20,848 nt of DNA from Hyphomicrobiales bacterium (GTDB lineage Bacteria; Pseudomonadota; Alphaproteobacteria; Rhizobiales; JAJFHC01): positions 1 through 20,848 of the forward strand of contig JAJFHC010000142.1 of the NCBI GenBank assembly GCA_021775835.1, given 5' to 3'. The notes beneath the pieces are model-generated. The model ran no database searches, was not told the DNA's origin, and saw only the letters and a program-made list of their open reading frames with translations. Shown here one piece after another: positions 7,547 to 14,110 of this stretch (position 1 is the first letter of the stretch; every line of letters begins with the position of its first letter). Position numbers and translations under genes: made by a program.

Positions 7547-8224
7547 TCAGTGCGGACCGACCGACATAGCGGCAATCCGGCTCAGATGGGTGTAGGGCCG
7601 CCCGGTTTCGTCATGCCAGTGATTGAAGGCCGCCTGTGCCTGACTCATGGCCTTCTTTGAGGTTGCTTTCTCGGCATCGAGTGCCCCGCAGGCCTTCAGG
7701 CACCGGACCACATCCTGGGACAGGATGAAGGAGTCCTTGCCCATGAAACGCAGAAAATACTGCGCGGTCGTCCCGCCCAACCGGCTTCCCTGTTTTTTGA
7801 AGACCTCCCAGAGACCGGTTTGATCGGACAACGGCCAGTTGGCAATGAATTTGGCGAACGACCCGTGGGACTCGGCAACATCGAGAATGAACCGGGCATT
7901 TCTTGGTACCGTTATGATCTTCTGCATGTTCCGCACGACCCGCGTGTCCTTGCCTATGCTCTCCAGTTCTTCATCGTTGAGAAACGCCATCTTGCGAGGA
8001 TCGAATTGCTGAAAAACGGTTTCGAAGTCATCCCACTTGCTTTCGATGACCTTCCAGCTGAAACCGGCCTGGAAAACACATTTCGTCATTTGCGACAGGA
8101 ACCGGTCATCCCCCACCTTTGCCAGCGTCCGGGCAGGTTTCACCGGGTCAAGACGATTCTCCAGCGCATCCAGGCCACCTTGATGCTCTGCAGCCCTCGC
8201 CAGTACCGTGTCAAACCCGTCCAT
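7547..8224 (-). CDS. DNA-3-methyladenine glycosylase I family protein (Tag-like)
   Basis: This 225-residue protein resembles the Tag family of the helix-hairpin-helix glycosylases, which remove 3-methyladenine from alkylated DNA. The Tag-like core is KCVFQAGFSWKVIESKW, FDPRKMAFLNDEEL, and the VVRNMQKIITVPRNARFIL helix, followed by GGTTAQYFLRFMGKDSF. The zinc-snap cysteine and histidine residues of E. coli Tag are missing, as in a common alphaproteobacterial subgroup, so activity on 3-methyladenine is not certain. I start at ATG 8224, where an AAGG lies just upstream and the homology begins (MDGFDTVLARAAEHQGG); a GTG at 8281 would add 19 residues. It is the first gene of the pca operon, 16 bases before pcaB, an odd partner for aromatic catabolism. 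Confidence 0.75.
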   Translation of the reverse strand: MDGFDTVLARAAEHQGGLDALENRLDPVKPARTLAKVGDDRFLSQMTKCVFQAGFSWKVIESKWDDFETVFQQFDPRKMAFLNDEELESIGKDTRVVRNMQKIITVPRNARFILDVAESHGSFAKFIANWPLSDQTGLWEVFKKQGSRLGGTTAQYFLRFMGKDSFILSQDVVRCLKACGALDAEKATSKKAMSQAQAAFNHWHDETGRPYTHLSRIAAMSVGPH

Positions 8225-8528
8225 AACGCCTTCAGCCCTTCTTGTTGCCCTGCTCAATCTATTCAACGTGTACTCTATCACGTGTGTCCACGATCCATCA
8301 TAGTATCAAACCCCGGCAATTCGAATTCCGCACCGTGAAAAGCATCTAGCTGGCGGCACGCGCCGCTGTGCCGGAGTTCCGCAGTCAGGGCAATGGCGGA
8401 CGCTGCGTCTGGGCTGTCGTTCACAATTGAGCGATCCGCCCGTCATTGTGAGTGAACCGCTGGTGGGCGGGGATCGTATCCTCTATTGTCACTTCGACGC
8501 TTCCATCGCCTGATAATGGAATCCGGTT
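8225..8528. promoter_or_regulatory. Divergent intergenic region with a GC hairpin
   Basis: This 304-base region lies between the divergent Tag/pca operon and the aldo/keto reductase gene and should hold both promoters. A perfect 6-bp inverted repeat, CGGCAC at 8354-8359 and GTGCCG at 8368-8373, overlaps a second one, GCGGC/GCCGC at 8353-8366, so the segment can form alternative hairpins. A plus-strand frame from 8350 reads LAARAAVPEFRSQGNGGR, reminiscent of a short-chain dehydrogenase helix, possibly a gene remnant. I could not pick convincing -35/-10 boxes. Confidence 0.4.
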
Positions 8529-9458
8529 ATGTTCGACAAAACCACCATGAACCGGCGCAAGTTCCTGCAGATCGCCGCGGCCTCAACCATGCTCTCATCG
8601 GTGCCCTCGCCCGGGCATACCGGCAGGCAGTCGCTTCTGACGAAAGCGATTCCCTCAACAGGAGAGCAATTGCCGGTCATCGGCATGGGAACATGGATCA
8701 CCTTCAATGTCGGCAATGATCAAGAGGCGCGAAACGCGCGCTCGGAAGTCCTGCGGGCCTTTTTTGACGCCGGCGGCGGCATGATCGATTCCTCGCCCAT
8801 GTACGGCTCCTCCCAGGCGGTGGTCGGTCACAGCCTGGATCGGCTGGGGATGCCTGACGACCTGTTCGCCGCGACCAAGGTATGGACATCGTCCACGTCC
8901 AAAGGCATCACGCAGGTCGCAGATGCAGAACAGCTTTGGGGCATCGACAATTTCAAACTGATGCAGATCCACAATCTGGTAAATTGGGAAAGCCACCTGG
9001 CGTCATTGCTGGAAATGAAGGCTGAGGGCCGTATCCGCTACATCGGCGTCACGACCTCGCATGGACGCCGTCACAGTGAACTTGAAAAGATCGTGGCGCG
9101 CCAGCCTATCGACTTCGTTCAGCTCACCTACAACCTTCAGGACAGGGAGGCGGAAAAACGACTTCTTCCGCTGGCCCGGGAACGAAAAATGGGGGTTATC
9201 GTCAACCGGCCATTTCGTCGGGGCAGCCTGTTCAAATCGTTCGCATCCCATTCGATACCGCCTTGGGCTCAAGAAATCGGATGCAAACACTGGGCTCAGT
9301 TCATGCTCAAGTTCATCGTCTCTCATCCCGCCGTCACGTGTGCAATTCCGGCAACATCGAAAGTTGACCATATGCGCCAGAACATGGCGGCTCCTGCCGG
9401 TGGGCTGCCGGATGCAAATACACGCCGACGGATGACCGAGTTCTTCGACGCTCTTTGA
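8529..9458 (+). CDS. Tat-exported aldo/keto reductase
   Basis: The 309-residue protein is an aldo/keto reductase, an NADPH-dependent oxidoreductase with a TIM-barrel fold. The catalytic tetrad is visible: D87 and Y92 in MIDSSPMYGSS, K117 in AATKVWT and H148 in MQIHNLVNWE. The N terminus is a Tat signal: NRRKFLQIAAASTML (8-22) has the twin arginines R9-R10 followed by a hydrophobic stretch, so the enzyme is probably exported folded with its cofactor to the periplasm. The ATG at 8529 has only a weak GGAA upstream; a start at 8547 would leave a shorter signal. Its stop overlaps the next start (TGATG), so it is translationally coupled to a DUF6064 membrane protein. Substrate unknown. The family is secure, the export call good. 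Confidence 0.88.
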   Translation: MFDKTTMNRRKFLQIAAASTMLSSVPSPGHTGRQSLLTKAIPSTGEQLPVIGMGTWITFNVGNDQEARNARSEVLRAFFDAGGGMIDSSPMYGSSQAVVGHSLDRLGMPDDLFAATKVWTSSTSKGITQVADAEQLWGIDNFKLMQIHNLVNWESHLASLLEMKAEGRIRYIGVTTSHGRRHSELEKIVARQPIDFVQLTYNLQDREAEKRLLPLARERKMGVIVNRPFRRGSLFKSFASHSIPPWAQEIGCKHWAQFMLKFIVSHPAVTCAIPATSKVDHMRQNMAAPAGGLPDANTRRRMTEFFDAL

Positions 9459-10138
9459 TGTGGGATTTTCTGGACTACACTTTCGCCGATTTCCTGCTGT
9501 TTTCTCCAGAAGTCTATTTCCGCCTCTTTGAGCTGTACAACAAGGACATCTGGCCAGCTCAACTGGCCTCCCCCGTGTTTGCCGTAGCGATTATATTTCT
9601 TGCCCGTCATGGCGCACGTCATCAGAGCCGCGTCATCTCCCTTGGCTTCGCAGCCATGTGGTTGTGGGTGGGGTATGCCTACTACGCTGTGCGGTATGCC
9701 ACCATAAATGACTGGGCTGTCGTTCTCGCATGGATCGCAGCTTTGCAGGCCATTTTGTTTTTGGTGTCGGCCGTACGGCACACCCCAGTTCGATACCAAA
9801 CGGACCGATCGATTGCCGGTGTTGCGGGCGCGGTTCTCGTTGCACTTGCCGCCTTCCTTTATCCGTTCCTGACATTTGCGGTGGGGCGAAACTGGAGGGG
9901 AGCAGAGATTTTCGGATTCGCACCCGATCCGACGATGGTTGCAACCTTTGGTCTCGTTTTACTTTCAATGAGTAAGTCGAGATGGATATTGATCCCTTTA
10001 CCCCTGCTGCTTGCAGTCGTTAGCGGCATGACGGCCGTCGCCATGGAAGCGTATTCCGGCTTGTTCACCTGCCTGGCGGGTGCCATTGCCATCGTCCTGA
10101 TGATGACGCGAAAACATCGCCCGTTGGATATCAATTGA
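9458..10138 (+). CDS. DUF6064-family integral membrane protein
   Basis: This 226-residue protein is almost wholly hydrophobic, with about six or seven predicted membrane segments (for example around residues 38-50, 62-78, 84-103, 122-143, 159-172, 178-197 and 199-215). The N-terminal block LSPEVYFRLFELYNKDIWPAQ-like (here LFSPEVYFRLFELYNKDIWP) is characteristic of the DUF6064 family, which has no established function. ATG 9458 overlaps the TGA of the preceding gene as TGATG; a TTG one codon earlier is an alternative. Coupling to a Tat-exported oxidoreductase suggests the two act together at the inner membrane, perhaps with this protein as an anchor or electron entry point, but no cysteine or heme-ligand pattern supports a specific redox role. 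Confidence 0.78.
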   Translation: MWDFLDYTFADFLLFSPEVYFRLFELYNKDIWPAQLASPVFAVAIIFLARHGARHQSRVISLGFAAMWLWVGYAYYAVRYATINDWAVVLAWIAALQAILFLVSAVRHTPVRYQTDRSIAGVAGAVLVALAAFLYPFLTFAVGRNWRGAEIFGFAPDPTMVATFGLVLLSMSKSRWILIPLPLLLAVVSGMTAVAMEAYSGLFTCLAGAIAIVLMMTRKHRPLDIN

Positions 10139-10144
10139 ATCAAA

Positions 10145-10173
10145 TTGAATAGACTCTCTTAAGTCGAATTCAA
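10145..10173. terminator. Hairpin after DUF6064 gene, possible terminator or operator
   Basis: TTGAAT at 10145-10150 pairs with ATTCAA at 10168-10173 and GACT at 10152-10155 with AGTC at 10162-10165, around a CTCTTA loop with a small internal bulge. It begins 6 bases after the stop of the membrane protein gene. There is no T-tract, so intrinsic termination would be weak. The right arm also holds TTAA-N7-TCAA (10159-10173), one mismatch from a CtrA box, ahead of the HD-GYP gene. Confidence 0.4.
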
Positions 10174-10232
10174 CTTGTTGCAGATAGCGTGTTGCCCGGA
10201 TCGTTTTGTGGGATGCGGGAAACAAGGTATTC

Positions 10233-11321
10233 ATGCCGGTTCTGGGACACACGGGAGACGTGATCGGTGTCATTACGGACAACGTGGCACGGTCGACGGA
10301 CATTGTTTCTGCCGTAAAATTCCCATTCATGGCCCACCCAATCGAACTTGGTGCTAGCGACGACGGTCTTCTTGCTGCCTCAACCCTGTTGATTGTCGAT
10401 GTTTCCCTGAGCGACCGAGACTGCGTGGAACTCCTGCGTGCGCAACTCGCCCAGCGCAGGCCGTCCCTGCCCATACTGTTCGTATCGGACTCGATGAGCC
10501 GCAATGAACAAATCCAGGCAAATTTTCTGGGCGCCCGCGAGATTGTCAAAAGGTCACGACTCACAAACGGCATGGCGGGAGTAATCGCCAAACACACACC
10601 GGAACGTGTGACGAAACGTGTCGTCAATCATGTGCAGGATGTAAATCAGGACCTGTTCAAAAGCGTACTTAAAGGCGAGGTCTTGCCGGTCCAGGAGATA
10701 GACAACTGCGCCGACCTGATCGCGGAAACGATTGCACGCGAAGGCCTTTCGTCGTGGCTCGGGGAACTGAAAAAGCATCACAGCTACACCCATCGCCATT
10801 CAATGCATGTCAACGGTCTTGCTGTGGCGTTCGGCCTCGCCCATGGCATGCGGGAGATGGACGTTCGAAGGCTGGCCACCGGTGCCCACCTCCATGACAT
10901 CGGCAAGGCACGCATACCCCTTGAAATTCTGGATAAGCCACATCTGTTGAACACGGAAGAGAAACTGCAGATGAGGAAACATCCCGAATACAGCGCCGAA
11001 GTCCTGATTAATGACGGTCAATTCGATCCTGAAGTCGCCGACGTTGCCCGCCATCATCATGAATACCTGGACGGCAGCGGCTATCCGGATGGTTTGGCTG
11101 GCAACGATATCAGCGATCTCGTCCGCATCGTGACGATTGCCGACGTCTTTTCAGCACTGGTCGATCAGCGTTCCTACAAACATGGCATGCCCGCCGCAAA
11201 AGCCTACGCCATTCTGTCTAACATGACGGGCAAACTTGACCTGGATCTGGTCCGCGCATTCGAACCGATCGCGCTCGATGCAACTTTTGTCGGAACCAAG
11301 GATCACAAGATAGCATCCTGA
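10233..11321 (+). CDS. HD-GYP domain cyclic-di-GMP phosphodiesterase with receiver-like N terminus
   Basis: The C-terminal part (about residues 180-340 of 362) is an HD-GYP domain, which hydrolyses cyclic di-GMP. The HD pair is H221-D222 in GAHLHDIGKARIP. The HHxxxxGxGYP signature is visible as HHHEYLDGSGYPDGL (274-288), and later RIVTIADVFSALVDQRSYK is typical. The N-terminal 120 residues look like a response-regulator receiver: STLLIVDVSLSD with D56 as candidate phosphoacceptor, PILFVSDS and GAREIVKRS with K106. The acidic pair of the first strand is not evident, so phosphorylation is doubtful. I start at ATG 10233, with AAGG 5 bases upstream, rather than TTG 10206. It stands alone, converging with the XRE-cupin gene. 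The phosphodiesterase call is strong; the signal input is unknown. Confidence 0.88.
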   Translation: MPVLGHTGDVIGVITDNVARSTDIVSAVKFPFMAHPIELGASDDGLLAASTLLIVDVSLSDRDCVELLRAQLAQRRPSLPILFVSDSMSRNEQIQANFLGAREIVKRSRLTNGMAGVIAKHTPERVTKRVVNHVQDVNQDLFKSVLKGEVLPVQEIDNCADLIAETIAREGLSSWLGELKKHHSYTHRHSMHVNGLAVAFGLAHGMREMDVRRLATGAHLHDIGKARIPLEILDKPHLLNTEEKLQMRKHPEYSAEVLINDGQFDPEVADVARHHHEYLDGSGYPDGLAGNDISDLVRIVTIADVFSALVDQRSYKHGMPAAKAYAILSNMTGKLDLDLVRAFEPIALDATFVGTKDHKIAS

Positions 11322-11376
11322 CGCTCGACACTCGTCCCTGGCAAAGCGCGACCGGACAATCCAGGCGACACCCACC

Positions 11377-11991
11377 TCATTCGTGCATAGTCATTTTCAT
11401 GATATCGACCATCGTGGCATGCGCATCGTCGTCACCAATATTGGTGATCACATGATCCCGGTCACCCCTGTAGCGAAGCGTTTGTCCGGCACTAGCGACC
11501 TTCTTTTCACCGCCGACAGTTACTTCCAGAGTGCCTTTGAGAACACTGAGATTCTCCACGCAACCGCGTTGATGGGCTTCCGACTCCAGAACCCCGCCGG
11601 GTTTGGCCTGAAAGTCATACCACTGCACAAATTCCACAACATTCAACCAGCCGATAATGGCCAATGTGCACAACCCATCCTCACTGGTGAGAACCGGGGT
11701 TGCCGTGCGGCCGGCAAAATCGATGAAGGCTTCGTTGCCTTCTGCCTTGAGAACCTCGTCAATGGTCGTGTCCAGCGCTGAACTCAAACGGGAAATCGTA
11801 CCGATTGTTGGATTGGTCTCGTTGCGTTCGATCTGCGAAATAATCGATTTAGCAACGCCCGACTGCTCCGACAACTCGCCCAACGACATGTTGTAGGCCT
11901 TGCGCAGCCGCTGAATGGTTTTCCCCAGTTCAGGGGCAACATCGGCGGTCGTTTCCTTGGTACCACGCCGTGGGGCTTCCCTTTTGTTCAT
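11377..11991 (-). CDS. XRE-family transcriptional regulator with C-terminal cupin (SutR-like)
   Basis: This 204-residue regulator has an XRE helix-turn-helix at about residues 20-80 (LGKTIQRLRKAYNMSLGELSEQ, then GVAKSIISQIERNETNP, the recognition helix region) and a cupin domain at about 110-200 (LKGTLEVTVGG, AGQTLRYRGDRDHVITN). This is the architecture of E. coli SutR (YdcN), a regulator of sulfur utilisation genes, and of several amino-acid-responsive repressors. It is transcribed away from the cysG-cysI operon, which makes control of sulfite reduction the natural guess. A 17-base inverted-repeat motif 23 bases upstream of its start and a second copy nearer cysG are probable operators, implying autoregulation. 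The ATG at 11991 has a weak ribosome binding site. Fold confident; target inferred. Confidence 0.87.
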   Translation of the reverse strand: MNKREAPRRGTKETTADVAPELGKTIQRLRKAYNMSLGELSEQSGVAKSIISQIERNETNPTIGTISRLSSALDTTIDEVLKAEGNEAFIDFAGRTATPVLTSEDGLCTLAIIGWLNVVEFVQWYDFQAKPGGVLESEAHQRGCVENLSVLKGTLEVTVGGEKKVASAGQTLRYRGDRDHVITNIGDDDAHATMVDIMKMTMHE

Positions 11992-12272
11992 TGTTTTCTA
12001 TTTCACCCATTGCGTTCGTTAAAAAGAACACTTATATAAATCTCACTGAATCGCATTCGTATTGAAACGCTATCTTACTGTTGAAACGAAGGATTGTTAG
12101 ACATTTTCGCTGTTCTCCAATGAATGTTCTTCTTGTTTGATTAAACGAACAGTTGAAAAAAACGACCAATATCCAAGGCCAAAGCGTCCTGACGTTACAT
12201 CCTAAGGGCGATGCGGCAAAGCCGAAACGTCCCAACTGACTAACGACCGCGAATTAAGTCCCGGAGCCGATC
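11992..12272. promoter_or_regulatory. Divergent promoter region between XRE-cupin regulator and cysG operon
   Basis: The 281-base region is AT-rich and gene-free. It contains GTTCGTTAAAAAGAACA at 12014-12030 and, in opposite orientation, GTTCGTTTAATCAAACA (minus strand of 12134-12150). The copies match at 13 of 17 positions and each has inverted-repeat symmetry, so I propose them as operators for the divergent XRE-cupin protein. The first lies right in front of the regulator gene next to a TATATAAA-like sequence (12033-12040), where binding would block its own promoter. The second is 123 bases upstream of cysG. A GGAG at 12260-12266 serves cysG. Confidence 0.5.
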
Positions 12273-13748
12273 ATGAGACATTTTCCAATATTTCTGGATC
12301 TTGAAGATCAAAAGACACTTGTCGTGGGTGGCGGCGAAGCCGCGGCCCAGAAGGTCCGGCTCATGTTAAAGACGGTTTCCGGCATTGTCGTAGTCAGCAA
12401 AAAGGTGACGGCCGAACTGGCGGAACTCGCTCATGAAGGCCGGATTACCTGGGTTCCAAGAACCTTCAGCGACGATGACCTCGACAACAGCCGTTTGGTG
12501 TTTGTGGCAGACGAAGAGGAAAGACTGTCGGTCCATGTTTCGCAACAGGCCCGCACCCGGAACATCCCGGTAAACGTGGTGGATCGACCGACGCTCTGCA
12601 GTTTTCTGACACCGGCGATCATCGACAGGGACCCCGTCACGGTCGCCATTGGAACAGAGGGAACCGCACCGGTCCTCGCCCGCCGTCTCAAGTCGCAGAT
12701 TGAAAGCCTCTTGCCACCTCGTCTGGGCGAACTTGCGCGATTGGCGCAGACTCTGCGGCCTCGTGTTGCCCGCGACCTACCGGAGGGGATCGCACGCCGC
12801 AATTTCTGGGATGCCTTCTTCTTCGGCAAGATCCGCGACCTTTTCCTTGCGGCAGATTCGAATTCCGGTCGTGCCATTATCAACCAGGCCCTGGATGAAA
12901 AATTGACGGAGCACGGCAAGGCGCACATGGGATGTGTGACACTTGTAGGCGCCGGACCGGGTGACCCTGAACTGATGACGCTCAAGGCACAGCGCAAACT
13001 TCAGGAAGCCGACGTTATCGTCTACGACCGCTTGATCGGCCCGGGTATCCTCGACTATGCCCGCCGCGATGCCGAAAGGATCGATGTCGGCAAAGCTCCC
13101 GGCAAACCGTCCCCATCCCAGCACGATATCAACCAGATTCTGATCAACCAGGCCAGCGCGGGCAAGACCGTCGTACGCCTCAAAGGCGGTGATCCCTACA
13201 TTTTTGGCCGTGGTGGCGAGGAGCAGGCAGCGCTTGAGGAACAAGGCATTCGCGTCGACATCGTCCCCGGCATCACCTCTGCTGCTGCCTGCGCAGCTTC
13301 CGTTAAACTGCCATTGACCACACGCGGACAGAACCAGAGCTTTACCGTCCTCACCGGCACGTCAGCCAATGGGCCCGCCGAGCACGACTGGGAAGCGCTT
13401 GCCGCGCCAGGTCAAGCTTTTGCCATCTACATGGGTGTCACCAACGCGAGCCACGTGCAGCAGAAACTGCTGGACGCACAGATCGATCCCAGGACCCCGG
13501 TTGTGATCGTCGAAAACGGCACGCTTACCAACGAACGGTGCGTATCAACCCGTATCCAGCACCTGAAGCGCACGCTACGTGCTGAGCGCATCAAAGGGCC
13601 GGCAATCATCTATGTCGGCCTCCGCTGGCCTCATGCACACCAGGCCACAAGTCCGATGACGCAACAAAGCGGGGACGTCATTCCCTTCCCTGTCCCCGTA
13701 CAACAAACCTATGCCACAGACGGTCCACTAAAGGAGTTCGCCCTATGA
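12273..13748 (+). CDS. cysG: Siroheme synthase (fused Met8-type domain and uroporphyrinogen-III C-methyltransferase)
   Basis: CysG makes siroheme from uroporphyrinogen III. The N-terminal domain (about 1-150) is the NAD-dependent precorrin-2 dehydrogenase/ferrochelatase, with the Rossmann motif LVVGGGEAAAQKVRL and the NVVDRPTLCSFLTPA segment carrying the catalytic aspartate. A dimerisation linker follows (about 150-215). The C-terminal domain (219-460) is the SAM-dependent methyltransferase: VTLVGAGPGDPELMTLKA, DVIVYDRLIGPGIL, VVRLKGGDPYIFGRGGEE and VPGITSAAACAA are all family signatures. At 491 residues it has the full fused length, plus about 30 extra residues at the C terminus. GGAG lies 6 bases before the ATG. 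Its TGA overlaps the next ATG (ATGA). It supplies the cofactor for CysI two genes on. Confidence 0.95.
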   Translation: MRHFPIFLDLEDQKTLVVGGGEAAAQKVRLMLKTVSGIVVVSKKVTAELAELAHEGRITWVPRTFSDDDLDNSRLVFVADEEERLSVHVSQQARTRNIPVNVVDRPTLCSFLTPAIIDRDPVTVAIGTEGTAPVLARRLKSQIESLLPPRLGELARLAQTLRPRVARDLPEGIARRNFWDAFFFGKIRDLFLAADSNSGRAIINQALDEKLTEHGKAHMGCVTLVGAGPGDPELMTLKAQRKLQEADVIVYDRLIGPGILDYARRDAERIDVGKAPGKPSPSQHDINQILINQASAGKTVVRLKGGDPYIFGRGGEEQAALEEQGIRVDIVPGITSAAACAASVKLPLTTRGQNQSFTVLTGTSANGPAEHDWEALAAPGQAFAIYMGVTNASHVQQKLLDAQIDPRTPVVIVENGTLTNERCVSTRIQHLKRTLRAERIKGPAIIYVGLRWPHAHQATSPMTQQSGDVIPFPVPVQQTYATDGPLKEFAL

Positions 13749-14110
13749 ACGGAAAAATCCTTACCGCCAACGAACTGTTGAGCGGCGACGTCATCTACTT
13801 CGGTCAGACAGGCACCTGGTCGCGGGACCTCGACGAGGCCTTCGTTGGACTTGACGATAACGCCTGGACCTGGCTCGAGCAAAAGGGTGAAGGCGAAGAT
13901 CGCATCGGCCGCGTTGTCGGTGCCTACCTTGTAGAGGTTGAAAAGACGGCAACCGGTGTACGCCCGACCCATATACGCGAGCGCATTCGCACCCTCGGCC
14001 CGACTGTCCGCAATGACCTCGGCAAGCAGGCTGAAGCTATCGGCGTATCCGTCGGCCCGGTCGAGATGCTTCCCGTTTCATCAGGAGAACGGCAACATGT
14101 ATCGCTATGA
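13745..14110 (+). CDS. DUF2849-family protein of the sulfite reductase operon
   Basis: This 121-residue protein matches the small DUF2849 proteins that sit between cysG and cysI in many alphaproteobacteria. The N-terminal KILTANELLSGDVIYF and the W-rich TGTWSRDLDEAFV are the recognisable parts; these proteins are thought to fold like small beta domains, and their role in sulfite reduction is not established. There is no signal, membrane segment or metal-binding cysteine. The start overlaps the cysG stop by four bases (ATGA), and its own end overlaps the cysI start by 14 bases, so all three are translationally coupled. This protein is longer than the core domain, with a C-terminal extension from about residue 75 containing THIRERIRTLGPTVRNDLG. 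Confidence 0.85.
   Translation: MNGKILTANELLSGDVIYFGQTGTWSRDLDEAFVGLDDNAWTWLEQKGEGEDRIGRVVGAYLVEVEKTATGVRPTHIRERIRTLGPTVRNDLGKQAEAIGVSVGPVEMLPVSSGERQHVSL

Noticed and set aside
13938..14096. N-terminal extension of the cysI frame by 53 codons.
   Set aside because: It overlaps the DUF2849 gene, reads as low-complexity Arg/Ser/Ala, and a good AGGAG lies before ATG 14097.
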